64,000 nucleotides of DNA, from assembly GCA_030435675.1 (NCBI GenBank), contig CM059621.1, positions 16,244,001 to 16,308,000 on the forward strand, written 5' to 3'. Positions 35,801 through 47,350 of the stretch are shown one piece after another. The notes beneath the pieces were generated by a model that was not told the DNA's origin, ran no database searches, and worked only from the letters and a program-made list of their open reading frames with translations. The position numbers and the translations under genes are program-made. This stretch comes from Steinernema hermaphroditum (lineage: Eukaryota; Nematoda; Chromadorea; Rhabditida; Steinernematidae). Position 1 is the first letter of the stretch; each line of letters opens with the position of its first letter.

Positions 35801-37919
35801 CTCGCCGACGCAATTTCCTATTATGATCCAAAATATCAAATCGATTTGATCTCGTCGGCCGACGCCTTTTGCGAGGTCTGCTTCTTTCGATCGATTCATC
35901 TAAAGTCTTTAATGTACGAAAATATTCGTGCAGAACCGAACAGCTGCATGCCAACGAAACCGGACAGTTAACTGTCTTGAAAATTATCTGTTGTGATTCC
36001 ACGTCTCCGCCAAGGCGGACACATTTTTGAAGCGGTGGTTGACGGCCCATTTGTTGCCTTGCATCAACCAGATTAATCATTTTTAACTGGTGGTCTCCTC
36101 ATCGTTCCAAAACTGACTTGAACGATTTAATCGGTAGAAATGTACGTTGTGACATATTGGAAAGTGGAAAAATACTACAAAAAGGATCGTTGTTATTGGA
36201 TTTTTGGACTACAGCTTCCAAATCTGATGGTGAAGATCTTCTTCGAGAATCGTGGGAAGGATTTATCATTGTATTGGTGACTTACATGTGATCGATCTTT
36301 GTAAAATATTCCGGACTGTACATTGAATTTTTGGTATCTGGGTGTTGCGGTCGTCACCTCTTCGAAAATCTGGCATGTACATCCTATTCCCATGACTGGT
36401 TTTCTTCGATCTATGTGCAAATTTTCCTTATAGGTCGTCTTCAGTGGGAACTCCAACATAACTTCTTATGAACATTCTAAGAATAAGCTATTTTGCCGTC
36501 GCTTCTGTTGCAATAACATTCATGAAAACCGTGAACGCCTTTTCTAACTTTTTCGTCATACGTTCGCTGCAATTTTTCTCTGATTTTTCTCCAACTTTAC
36601 CAGAACAATTATGCTTTGTTTATGGTAGGATCGTAAAAGAATTTTTGCACTGAGTTCTACCGTTCCATTTGCAGTAAACAGCTTAGGAGTTTAGCTTCCG
36701 CAATCTGAAACAACAACTCAACTTCAACTCTTCAATTCAACAATTTAACTTTGGTATAGCACGGATATAGCGTTATTTTTTCTGTACAATTTTCACAATT
36801 CGTGATTGTTTCAGTCATAGCACGCAGAAATAGGAAACAAAAGTCATGATGAGAGACGAATCGTCACAATAGGAATCACCAAAGTTTTTTTATGTATTTT
36901 TGTTGCATCCTTCAAAGTTGCCATCGTCCTAACAGCAATCTATGTTGTAAGAGAAACATATTTTCTTCACTTATTTCGGCGGAAGAGAACCACCCGTCGT
37001 TTGAAATCGCAGCTCTCCTTAACGTGTCGAGACCCACGACCATTTGGAACGATTGCCTGTGCTGTTTTTGCGTTCGAAAGCTAGGATCGTTGCTGCTAGA
37101 TTTTTGCAATTCGTTTCTTTAAGTTTTTAAAGACGCTGAACCACTTGATGTGTGTTCTGAGAGTTTGGTATCAAAACTGGGGCTGCCATTATCTCGTTAA
37201 CTCGAATAAAACTGGAAAGGATGAACCCCTAAATCAAGATAAGCCGCCAAATTTTTGGGGGCCATGGTATGCTCCCAATTAATCGATCTTTTAAATTGGG
37301 TATTGTCCAAAATGATGTTGCGAAACGCACGATGACCTCATGTGCTACCTTCTTGTTGTCGTCGTTCAAAACACATCGCGAGTTCATTGACCCTCGGTCG
37401 CCACTCCCTTTTTGTTGTTTGTTAGCTGTTTTTGTTCAGGCAAACCGTTCCACTCGGACGTACCGCTCCCGCGAAGGGGCGTTTGCAACTCGCACGTCTC
37501 GTCGCTCCCCCTCCATCATCAGCATCATCTCAAAACCTGTTGTTTTCAACGGTTTAAAAGGAGCAACGGGACGCGTCTCCACACCGATAATTGCCCCTTT
37601 CCCTCCCTCCATCTCGCCGATCAAGGTCACCTCGATCTCGACAAGGATGAGAGAGCGAAAGGGGTTGGTGAAGTGAAATTTTGCACTTATTTTCGTGGGA
37701 ACTCACACCGTATTCATATAAGAATGCAGAAATGATAAAATATAATGGGTCGTGGCATAAGTGGCACATCAAATGAGGTGTTTACCTGAGCAATGAAGCT
37801 AATTTCATTGAAGATTTTTGCACTTTTAACGGACGGTCAATAAAGAGATGGTCTTGTTCGTGTTCCGCTTGCCGAGCGGATCATTTTTCGGTCATTACTT
37901 TGAAAAATAATATGGAAAG

Positions 37920-38345
37920 ATTGTTTTAGGACACTAGAAAACAGCCTCCATGAATCGATGGAACCGATCACGTTTATGTCTTGTGTTGTTTAAGTTTATC
38001 GCCTTCACACTGAGAAGTACCTGTTGACAGTTTACAGGTTTTACGGTTTTATGTCTGCCCGGTTCAATGTTCGATGTGTAAACAGATAAATCGCCGTTTA
38101 TGACACATTACACCGGTGAACAACTACAGCACGTAAATACGTAGAGAAGAGTCAGATCATCAGAGATATGGCAGATTTAGAAGAGATTTTACGGAACATG
38201 CAATCAGAAGACAAAGTTGAACGTTAGGAGAGGTGGGGCGCCATGAAGTTAGCGTATTTTCTTCTGCTTTGACCTGTAACTCAATCTGCCCTCCAACGGC
38301 AGAGAAATTTAAACACACCCCACACTGCCTCACATCTAAGAATGA
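37920..38345 (-). repeat. Inverted dispersed copy of the 55.3-55.7 kb segment
   Basis: The reverse complement aligns with 55,258-55,680: 'gagagcctatcaa', 'gtgtgtttaaatttctc', 'gccgttggagggcagattga', 'ctctgatgatctgac', 'ggcgatttatctgtttacac' and 'gaaccgggcagacataaa' occur in the same order. It begins inside a decayed coding segment of the gene family at 52.9 kb and runs into its downstream flank. Confidence 0.85.
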
Positions 38346-39394
38346 ATATTGATAGGCTCTCAATTTGGTTTTTCATCAATGTATTTTTCTCCTTTTTGAA
38401 AATCGGTGTAAATGTTAATAATCGTCAGTACACCGATACATCACTCCATTTTTAAAAACGCAGCTCCTGTAATAATGAGGCGTTAAACATCAGAATCATA
38501 AACACAAATTTTTGCTGCGGTAAAGTTCGACTTCGCTTAGGCCTGGATCAGGCGCATATCTGGATAATTTTTGTCGGGTGCGACGATCCCCTTGGCTGTC
38601 CTAAAGAACTTGTGTAGCTGAGCGAAGTGCCCAGTTTTGCAGAGGACGTTGTGTTAGTTGTCTTGACATTCCAATATTGCTGTTCTTCTAGAGACGCCCA
38701 CAATCTGCGAGTTGTCTCATAAAAAGGGGTCACGGAAAAGTAGCTGGTTAGGGGAGTGTGTGGTGGGATTGCCACAGATTATGAGCGTACATAATGTAGC
38801 TAGGGAAGACGAAGAAGGTCAGATCAAATCTGAAAAAGTCCTTAAACAGAGTCTCGACTGAAATGTCAATTTTTGGCTGTTAGCAGATTACATTAAAGGG
38901 ACCCGGTCACGGCTACATTTTCATTATTTTTGCGTGAAGTCAATTACATCTATGTCGACGATGGACCGCATTTTATTCAATAGTACCTGGCGCGTGGAAT
39001 GAGCCCTTGGATTCGCTTCGATTGGAAAAGTGCGTGGAGAACGCGGGAACTACGGTCGGGTTCGTCATGGAAGTCGTGTTGGGACCGGCTGACCGACAAT
39101 TAGACAGTAAAACTGTTTGCGCCCTGAGGCTTATTTCTTGAAAACTACGAGGTTTTCCAAGAAACTTATTTCAGCATTATGTTGGGCAACCTCTAAAAAC
39201 AGCGAACTCAAAAATAGGGGCACGTTTTTTTTTTGTCTATTTTTTAAAATTTTTCTATTTGAAACTATCACGTTTCCGAGAAACTGAATTTACCATCGTG
39301 CTCAGCGACCTCAAAAACAGGGGAACACAAATTTTCAGAAGTTTTGGATCATTGTAGCTGTCTACGATCCCTTTAACCGGAGTGAAAATTCACG

Positions 39395-39400
39395 TTTATT
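39395..39400 (-). terminator. Poly(A) signal of collagen paralogue 3
   Basis: AATAAA on the minus strand about 53 nt after the stop codon. Confidence 0.55.
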
Positions 39401-39452
39401 ATCATGGTAACTCTCGTTGTATTTACACTTGAGCAGCAAACATTTGAGGCAG

Positions 39453-40639
39453 TTAATATCCGGGCGCGGTTCTCGGCGGCGGACAATGGTCGCAGGCTCC
39501 AGGCGATCCTTGCTCTCCATTGGCTCCCTGGTCGCCAGCGGCTCCGGGCTTTCCATTGCCACCATCTTTGCCGGCATCTCCCGCAGGACCGGGTGGTCCC
39601 TGCGCGCCCGGATTTCCCGGTCCTCCTGGCGATCCATCGGGTCCTGGCGCGCCAGCTGGTCCCGCAGGTCCTGGCGGTCCGTCGGGGCCGGGAACTTCGT
39701 TGATCTTGCCTGGCGCTCCAGGAGCACCAGGACTGCCAGGGGCGCCGGCGTTACCTGCAGGGCCAGGGGGACCCGCCGGTCCAGGCGCTCCTCGTTCGCC
39801 TCCGTCGGCTTCTTTTCCGGCGGGACCTGGGTTTCCGGGAGGTCCTTTGGGTCCAGGGTTGCCGGCAGGGCCAGGGGCGCCGTCGGCGCATTCGAAGCAC
39901 CAGTCCTAAGAGGGATGGGTAAACAGAGAGTAAATGGAAAGAAACGGGTTTGATCAGACTGATGCAAAACAACTGAAAATAGTGCAATGCAGTCCTGTTT
40001 TGAGGTCTTTGAGCTCTAAACTTTCGAGGCCAGCCATCAAACTGAACTCTTGAAGGATTTGGAAATATTGAAATCAGCGATTGAAATTTTAAGGATGGCT
40101 TTTGTTAAGCTTTTTAAGTGGGCGCCCTATCCATTGAATGTATATTTCCTTGTGTTACTGTCACTCACGATAGCAGGCGCGGGAGTAGGAGGAGGTCCAT
40201 CGGGACCGTCCTTTCCAGGGGAACCAGGAGCTCCATCATCACCATCCTTTCCGTCGGGTCCAGGGGCTCCAGGAGCGCCGGGTCCAGAAACTCCGCAACC
40301 ACAGCATCCACCGCCTCCAGTAGGAGCCGCTGCCGGAGCCGAGGCCGCCGGATGAGCCTCCACAGCCGGACTGGATCCATAGGTTTGACGCGTCTGACGC
40401 GGGTTCACTTTGGAGAGGACCTGGGTGCGGGTGACTTCGCGCCAGATGTTGCCGGATCGGGACTTGCAGAAGTCGACTTCGTTCTGCATCACCGACTGCA
40501 TCTGCTGCATGTAGTTGTAGACCATGGGCACGGAGATGACGCAGACGAGGGTGGCGATGGTGGAGAGGGCGACACCGACGAAGGCGATCGTCCGGAGGCT
40601 CTCGACCTCACGTTGCCGACTCTTCGCGCTGTCTTCCAT
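39453..40639 (-). CDS. Cuticle collagen, paralogue 3
   Basis: Proposed CDS is complement(join(39453..39905,40169..40639)), 307 residues. Its 263-nt intron is six times longer than in the other three collagens, although the position and phase (0) are identical. The start [18 protein letters not shown] was preferred over an upstream in-frame ATG because it matches paralogue N-termini. It has the N-terminal anchor domain, [12 protein letters not shown], a processing site near [24 protein letters not shown], interrupted Gly-X-Y repeats and [13 protein letters not shown]. Exon 2 is 453 nt, exactly as in the other three. It is a secreted structural protein of the cuticle. Its sequence is closest to paralogue 1 in the anchor (VALSTIATL). 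Confidence 0.93.
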
Positions 40640-40705
40640 AGTCGTCGTCGTGCACAGAACAACAAACCGATCAGCTGATGGTGACAAAACGTCGCCGGGC
40701 GAGCA

Positions 40706-40712
40706 TTTTATA
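40706..40712 (-). promoter_or_regulatory. TATA box of collagen paralogue 3
   Basis: TATAAAA on the minus strand about 67 bp upstream of the ATG. Confidence 0.55.
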
Positions 40713-40904
40713 AACGTGTTACATAGTTAGGTTTCGACCGCCCACGGACGAAACCAGTCGCGTCGCCGGCATCGAGAGCGCCGAGCCGGCATCAGATAAC
40801 GGAGGCAAGCTTTCAGTGTGGACGACGATGTTATCGTAGCGCCGAGGCGCGAATACATCCATGAGATGCTCGTCGGGCGCAGCCTAAAAACTGTTTGAAC
40901 GTTT

Positions 40905-41280
40905 GAAACATTGGAATGTTGGGATTTTTGAAATCCTGGATAATTTCATCGGAGAATAATGCAATTTTTGGTGTACTGGATTCATTTCTTCCGTGAAAAA
41001 ATCGATATTCTTGAAATAAAAAGATATTCTTGCATAATAATATTCGCTTCAAGTTCAGAGAAGTTTGTTAAATTGAAAGTGTATTAAATTTTTACGCTCA
41101 AAATAGGCCTTAGTTTTGCACAACACGTTAGAACCATTAGAATGTTGGGATTTTTGAAATCACGGATAATTTACTCCTCTAATAACGTAATTTTTCAGGA
41201 AGATCCACTTGGACTCTTCTATGAACAAAGCAATTTTTGGTGTACTGGATTCATTTCTTCTGTGGAAAAATGGGAGATAT
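40905..41280 (+). repeat. Direct repeats, about 110-150 bp
   Basis: 40,905-41,010 and 41,130-41,280 share 'gaatgttgggatttttgaaa', 'cggataattt' and 'gcaatttttggtgtactgga'. Both ATTTTTG sites are kept in both copies. The second copy has an insertion of about 30 bp between the two sites. Confidence 0.75.
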
Positions 41281-41829
41281 TCAAATATTCGCCTTTAGTT
41301 TATAGATGGGCAAAGAGGTATCATAGGAAGTTAACATGCATATAATTTTTGCACCCAAGATGCATGTTCGTTGTTGGCACAATGATCGCCCCGTTCCAAT
41401 CCGCCGTGGCTGGTGTGGAACGTAAGCCGAATTATATCTCGCCAAGAAGACCGTCAGCATCACCCGACCACCTGCGCCGTCCACTGAAGGCGAAGAATCG
41501 CCCCAACTCCGAAGTCTGCTCCGTCAACCGCACCGAAGACGGGATTCCACGTCGTCTGTTATGCTCCACCACCGCACATCTTCTGGATACAGCCTCTTTG
41601 TCGCTTCGAAGCCCGCGCACATTGATGGGATAGCTGTCTTCAATTCGGACGTCGCGCTCTGCGCCGAAGAAAGAAGATCAGCAGCTACTACGGTGATATA
41701 CGGTTCTCCTTTGAGCATTATGAGATATCTTGCATGACGAATGTCATTGATTCAAGAGTAAATGTATGTATGATGCATGTTCCGGACCACGGACTCATCT
41801 CTCCGAAGCAAATGCAAGCTCAGAAGTGT

Positions 41830-42030
41830 CCGCTGTGCCGCAAACGCCCTCGAAGAAGATGTTCCGTCGGCATTTTCGAAGTTTCGCCGATTCCCAGATG
41901 TCCCGTGAAGCCGCCACCGACCGGTTTGACATCACCGCTACGCCAGGAATGAAGCCTGCAGCAATGAGACATCCTCTGTTGTCTATCTTTCGGTGTCAAG
42001 CAAAGTGTAACGCCTTTGATTCTTGAAATA
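41830..42030 (+). repeat. SINE-like repeat copy (3' part)
   Basis: 'ccgattcccagatgtcccgtg', 'acgccaggaatgaagcc', 'gagacatcctctgtt' and 'cctttgattcttgaaataaa' follow the order of the complete copy at 43.2 kb. Confidence 0.7.
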
Positions 42031-42312
42031 AAGAGACTAAGTCCAAGATTGTCATCAAGGTGACAAAGCAAAGTATTCAAAATATTTAAAAATCAATTGT
42101 TGAGCGTCTTTTATGCTTACCGTAAAATCAATGGGCGACGCCCTGCTACGAATAGTGCGCTTCTAAGAAACGTCGTGCATCATAAATATGTCCAAATAAT
42201 ATGTCTATGCATTGTTCCTTGCCACGCACTGCATTGTACAGTATGTATTTTTGCGATTTTGCGATTTACTCTAGAAATAACATGGAGATGATAGCGAATA
42301 TCATATACACTG

Positions 42313-42690
42313 GTGGCTCAAGCAGGAATGGGCCCGTGCCTACAAAGCGGGAGCGAGACCAACCTCCCTTCCGGTGGACGTTGGCCATTAAACTCACCTG
42401 ATTTCAACCAGCTCGACTTCTCCATCTGGAGCATCAAGGCCTGCGCAGTCGAGCACAAGTCAATGGACTCGCTCAAACGCGCTTTGGATCGAAAAATTTC
42501 CAGAAACCAAATTCTTGGTGCCTGTATAGCCGCTACGTGCCCATTTTGAGTAAATTCAATGTATTTTGTTTAGCCGACAAAATTGTATTTTTGTTGCCGA
42601 TAGGTAATCAATGGATTGGAGATGGGAAGGCATGAAGTGATCGGAGCTGAATCTGACGGACACATTGCAGAATTTTAAGAAGCGTGTGCG
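42313..42690 (+). mobile_element. Mariner-like transposase fragments
   Basis: A frame through 42,313-42,549 contains RWPLNSPDFNQLDFSIWSI and MDSLKRALDRKI. The SPD-x-N-x-LDF text is the third catalytic aspartate region of mariner-type transposases. Upstream similarity continues in another frame, so there is a frameshift. At about 42,630-42,690 a second remnant reads SELNLTDTLQNFKKRVR, the usual C-terminus. No full element or terminal repeats could be delimited. Confidence 0.65.
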
Positions 42691-43209
42691 CTGAGTCAGG
42701 TAATGAAACAAGTGCACATGGGGGGAGGGATTTCCGATTTCCAGCTCGCTTCTGCTTCGGAAAGATAAGGAAGGACCGTGGCCCAATCTGGAATTCCTCT
42801 GGAAGTAACAAAGAGATAGCAGCGAATATCGCATATTCAGGAGTATAATAGGACGACGCAGAACATGAAACTAAACGGTCGCCTATCGACAAAAATGTTT
42901 TTTGTCAACCTATGCAACCGGTGCAAGTGATATAACAATCTTCTCGTTTGGTTCGTTGAAAATACATGACTGCTTCATCGTGTAACAGTCCTTATGGAGT
43001 ACCCTGTATTCAAGAGTAAAATCGGACGCAGATTATGAAACTAAACGTTCAAAGAGTGAGGGGAAATATTTTTGTCAACATTGGTCATCCTTTGCGCACA
43101 CAGTGAAAGTTCTTTATGATGCAGTATTTTTGATTTCATTAAATTCAGATTCACACATCAAGGTGACAAAGAAACATATTTTAAAATTTACATAGAACAG
43201 TATTTTTGT

Positions 43210-43575
43210 GAACTTATCGTGGTCGGTTCCTCCGGTCGCTCTCTGAGTGTCTGGTTGGTCAGATGGCAAACGCCGTGGCAGTTGTGAGTGTTCCGGCTTT
43301 CAGAGGGAATTGGGACACCCGGAAGCCGTAGTCCCACCACCGCTGACAACAAGATGTCCGACGCCAGGAATCCCGCTGCGTGAGATGTCATCATTTACGA
43401 AGCTTTGCCGTCTCCCAGATGCCCCGTGATGCGCGCCGTCTCCGACCAGTTCGCCGTAAGCGCCACGCCAGGGATGAAGCCGGCTACAACGAGACATCCT
43501 CTGTTTGTCTATTATTCTGTGTTGCGCAAGGCGTAAGCCTTTGATTCACGAAATAAACTCGAAACTCGAAACTCT
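43210..43575 (+). repeat. SINE-like repeat, most complete copy
   Basis: About 365 bp from 'gtggtcggttcctccggtcg' to the tail 'aaataaactcgaaactcgaa'. The tail (ttgattcacgaaataaac followed by short ctcgaaa repeats) resembles the 3' end of the RTE element at 60.5 kb (ttgatttcacaaaataaac then cttgaaa repeats). That suggests RTE-dependent mobilisation. Partial copies are at 16.5, 35.6, 41.8, 47.2 and 50.0 kb, all on the plus strand. Confidence 0.75.
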
Positions 43576-43719
43576 CGCGATGTCAACCGATAGATATTCC
43601 GACCAAGCTGACATTACGTTGTGCGTTCCGTTCTTCTTACACAACGGCAATGAAAATCGGTAAACTGAGCTCTTTAGCGAACGCATTATAAGCTCGTAAC
43701 TCTATGCTTATATCCTAAA

Positions 43720-44270
43720 AAGATTAAGCAGAGATGTGTAGTATTTAACAAATATTTTTGCGCTCATTTCTTCAAACGTGCTCAAATATTGGATTGTGTT
43801 GAATTCTGCCACTTCAGGCTGTTAATTAAGCGCTTCCTTCTGGTTCCTTTCTATTTTTTTTTATTTTGTAATTCTTGTTGGAATCAACCGCGGAAGAACT
43901 TAAACTGCACAGCATCTGGGCGCATATATCTTAAATAGCAATGTACGCTGTAAAGGGTTTTCGTGTTATGTTAGGGTTTTCTGAATTGAAATAGACCACT
44001 GTCGCATTTGAGGAAGATGAGACAGACATATGTGGTATTTAACAAATATTTTTGTCTTTCATTCTTCTTATCGCAAAAACAGCACTCTTTTTTCTTCAGG
44101 TCTGTTTTCACACCTCGCCAAGAGAATGTGGCCGATGTGTGGTCAGCCTGATGATTGAAAACACAGTGTACTTCGGAGATGAAAAAGTGTTGAGAAGTTT
44201 GTTGCATTTTGCCATTTGTCATAGAATGTCATAGAATTAAACGCTTCCTTCTGGTTCCTTTCTAACTAGA
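43720..44270 (+). repeat. Short direct repeats upstream of collagen 4 3' end
   Basis: 'gtatttaacaaatatttttg' (43,741) pairs with 'ggtatttaacaaatattttt' (44,034), and 'cgcttccttctggttccttt' occurs at 43,831 and 44,242. One ATTTTTG lies at the same place in each copy. Confidence 0.7.
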
Positions 44271-44288
44271 TGGTTGCAGCGAATCAAT

Positions 44289-44294
44289 TTTATT
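44289..44294 (-). terminator. Poly(A) signal of collagen paralogue 4
   Basis: AATAAA on the minus strand about 39 nt after the stop codon. Confidence 0.6.
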
Positions 44295-44332
44295 AAATGC
44301 ATTATTAAAAGTGAGTCTTGGATGGATACAGC

Positions 44333-45282
44333 TTAATAGCCAGGGGCGGTGCGAGGAGGAGGGCAGTGGTCGCAAGCTCCAGGAGCGCCCTGTTCTCCGT
44401 TGGGTCCCTGTTCGCCGTCGGCGCCGTTCTTGCCAGGGGCTCCGTTCCTTCCGGCATCTCCAGCGGGTCCCTGAGGTCCGGCGACTCCAGGCTTTCCGGG
44501 CTGGCCAGGCTGTCCGTCGGGTCCCTTGGGTCCAGGGGCACCAGGGGCTCCAGCGGGTCCATCGGGGCCGGGAACGTCGTGCACTTTTCCGGGGGCGCCA
44601 GGGGCTCCGGCTTGTCCGGGCTGTCCAGCATTTCCCTTGGGTCCCTGCGGTCCAGGAGGGCCAGGAGGTCCGCGCGGTCCTCCATCGGCGTCTTTTCCAG
44701 GAGCTCCGGGGGCTCCAGAAGGTCCCTTGGGTCCGGGGTTTCCGGCGGGTCCACGGGCGGCAGGGAGGCAGGTGAAGCACCAGTCCTAATGAAACGAGAT
44801 AGAGTGGTGACGTAGAGTGATGGACTTACAATCTGGGGAGCGGGAGTTGCGGCGGGTCCATCGGGTCCGTCCCGGCCGGGGGCACCAGGAGCTCCATCTT
44901 CTCCGTCCTTTCCGTCGGCTCCAGGGGCTCCAGGAGCGCCGGGTCCAGAAACGCCGCAACCACAGCATCCACCACGAGGAGGGGCAGGCGGGTGATAAGA
45001 GGACTCTTCGACTCCAATGCTGTAGCCAGCCTGACGCGTGGCACGACGCGGGTTCACCTTGGAGAGGACCTGGGTACGGGTGACTTCGCGCCAGATGTTG
45101 CCGGATCGGGACTTGCAGAAGTCGACTTCGTTCTGCATCACCGACTGCATCTGCTGCATGTAGTTGTAGACCATGGGCACGGAGATGACGCAGACGAGGG
45201 TGGCGATGGTGGCAACGGCGACGCCGAAGAAGGCGACGGTGCGAAGCGAGTCGCACTCCTGCTGGCGCTCCTTAACGTCCAT
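44333..45282 (-). CDS. Cuticle collagen, paralogue 4
   Basis: Proposed CDS is complement(join(44333..44785,44830..45282)), 301 residues, with a 44-nt phase-0 intron nearly identical to that of paralogue 2. The order is the start [16 protein letters not shown], anchor [20 protein letters not shown], processing site near NPRRATR, a divergent segment [24 protein letters not shown], Gly-[10 protein letters not shown] and the interrupted Gly-X-Y domain. From about [15 protein letters not shown] to the end [13 protein letters not shown] it matches paralogue 2 residue for residue as far as read. [11 protein letters not shown] replaces the usual DWCF-x-CADA, but both cysteines stay. It is a secreted cuticle component. 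Confidence 0.93.
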
Positions 45283-45320
45283 GGCTGGGCAACTGATGCT
45301 GACCGCTGCGTTAGGTACGG

Positions 45321-45327
45321 TTTTATA
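45321..45327 (-). promoter_or_regulatory. TATA box of collagen paralogue 4
   Basis: TATAAAA on the minus strand about 39 bp upstream of the ATG. Confidence 0.6.
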
Positions 45328-45737
45328 TGGGCGGCTTGGCGGCGGCGAGGCGCGAGTGTCCGCCCCCGAGGGTTTACGAGGTTGACCTTGGAGGCGCGCG
45401 GCTGAGGCGGCGTTCTTTAATTGGAATTTGCTTTTTCACTTTTTCTCACCACGCGCACACTTGGACAATAAATGATTCACTGTCACTGTCATTCACCCCA
45501 ACCGGTAAATCCCCTTAGCGCCCTTTTTTGTCTAAACAAAAACTCGATTTATTAGTCATAAAATTCTTTTCCTCTCCAACAGGTTCATCTTCAACTTTTA
45601 CAGTTTTGTATCGGTTCTGCTTTTTCGCACAGCGGTCGAAGTGAACGCCACTGCCGAAAAAGGGTGCGGAACCGGTTCGGCGGAGGCCGTGTGGCCCTGA
45701 CCCTGGCGGTTCGAGACCGGAAGGTTACCGTTCTCGC

Positions 45738-45795
45738 CACTTTTTCGCAAACTGTTTCGGCGCATCAATCACCGCTCGGAGTTTGCGAAAAAGTG
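45738..45795. other. Perfect 16-bp inverted repeat, 26-nt loop
   Basis: 'cactttttcgcaaact' (45,738-45,753) and its exact reverse complement (45,780-45,795) flank a 26-nt spacer, within a GC-richer block about 460 bp upstream of the collagen 4 ATG. It could be a cruciform or dyad regulatory site, a hairpin RNA, or the core of a decayed foldback element. Confidence 0.8.
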
Positions 45796-47229
45796 AGTTG
45801 CGAAGTTGCGATTGGGGAAGTGACGGATTGGGGTCGCCTTTGATGTGATTAGTTATGACAGGAAGCGGAGAATTGGAAGTGTTTGTTTTGAGGCGGACAA
45901 AGGAGGAGAGGAAGTGGTGTAATTACAGTGTAATTGGATCGTTTCGGACTGAGGTCCTTCGGGTCTACAGAAATTTCGGACTGAAGATATATGGTTGGAA
46001 AGCACACTTTCTCTCTACTGCAGATAAATGAGAAACGTTACGAGGACTTATTGCAAAACAGCGTTCTGAAAGCCCATATAATCGTATGTTTTCCGTGGGT
46101 TTAATGGGTCAAGGAGCACTTAAGAGTCAGTTTTTTCATGGATGTCAGGAATAAATTTTGAATAAGACATAACACTCAAATTTGTTAGTCTTTCACGCTT
46201 TGATGACGCTTGAAAGAAACCGATTCTGTGAGTGTCTATCCAGTTTACTGGGGTGCAGTTAAATTCCAAACATTCCAAGGTTCCCAATCTTGGCGGGTTC
46301 GTCCGAAAGAGCGTCAAATTTTTGGTGAACAGCAATAATACACGCGAAATCGCGCGTAGACGCCTTTATTACTATAGTATATAGGCGATAAAATCAATGG
46401 ATTTGGAAACACAACTAGCATGCTGGAAATCAAAACTGTCGGGGGACTCATTTTTGCCGTCCGGTAGACTTGGTACACTTTGACAAGAAGACACTATTCA
46501 TACATGAGACTAGTTTCTGGAATTCTAACTAACACATCTAGATTTTGCAAATAATTCTATATATAATACGTTTTTTTCCTTCATAACAACTATCAATTTT
46601 TCATATCATAGAATGCTCACATCTGTGTTATAATGAAATTTTTGGGGGTATATGTTACCTTCTCTATGACGTTTAGCGTTTTTTTTTTCGCTTACTAAGT
46701 GTAGCAATTTAAATAAGTACTATAATTTCAGGAATGTCCATGTACGAACAAACGCGTCCAATCGAATATCTTGTCTCAACATTGTCTTATGCCATCATTT
46801 TTGGGCAGTAGAACGACGTTCGGCATAAGAGTGAGTGGAGAAACCGGTCAGTTGATTCGTGTGTATATTGTATTTTTCCTTGCGCATTCGGCCATTCGTG
46901 GAGCGGTCAGTTTCGGATAAAACGAGGACTGAGCCTGGATGGAGTTCATATTTTTGCGTTGTTTTCAGGATCACCACTTTGATTTCTGCTTCTCTTCTTG
47001 TTCGTTACCTGAAAAGATGGTCATATCAGTTCTAGAATTTTTTTGTGTGTATGAAAGGGACTCATAAAATTCTTACTTTGTTCGTTGTTCTGTCGGATGA
47101 AACGAAGGGTTGATGGCAACTCTCTTAACTCTATCTGACAGTCACCTTTGATCAGTAAGGGGTTGGGTCTTTCGGCCTGTGGACGATGGAAGAAGAATGA
47201 CTAAGGTTTTTTTTGAATTCCGATTCCAC

Positions 47230-47350
47230 ATCAACGCCGCTCCAGGGATGACGCCGGCTGCAAGTGATATCCTCTGTTGTATATTTTCAGTGTCGTGCAA
47301 AGCGTAACACCTTTGATTCACGAAATAAAGTCGTGTAATAAAGTCATGAG
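47230..47350 (+). repeat. SINE-like repeat copy (3' end)
   Basis: 'gctccagggatgacgccggc' through 'cctttgattcacgaaataaa' matches the 3' third of the copy at 43.2 kb. The tail is 'gtcgtgtaataaagtcatga' rather than ctcgaaa repeats. Confidence 0.7.

Larger units (their letters stand above)
30762..39452. other. Long intergenic region, repeats and oriented motifs only
   Basis: No gene could be supported in 8.7 kb. Contents are two abutting terminal-inverted-repeat elements (31.6-32.2 kb), a diverged tRNA-SINE relative (32.6 kb), a SINE-like copy (35.6 kb), a pseudogene-derived inverted segment (37.9-38.35 kb), and 23 plus-strand ATTTTTG motifs against 2 on the minus strand (34,124 and 39,209). A GC-richer block at about 37,370-37,680 has no recognisable product and may be regulatory. 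Confidence 0.55.
40640..44332. other. Intergenic region between collagens 3 and 4
   Basis: Holds direct repeats at 40.9-41.3 kb, an unexplained GC-richer block at 41,380-41,720, SINE-like copies at 41.8-42.0 and 43.2-43.6 kb, mariner transposase fragments at 42.3-42.7 kb, short direct repeats at 43.7-44.27 kb, and twelve plus-strand ATTTTTG motifs against one on the minus strand. No intact gene is supported. Confidence 0.6.

Noticed and set aside
25014..45083. Long Arg/Gly/Ser-rich frames on both strands over the four collagen genes
   Set aside because: They are antisense or out-of-frame shadows of Gly-X-Y coding sequence, which stays open in several frames because of its composition.
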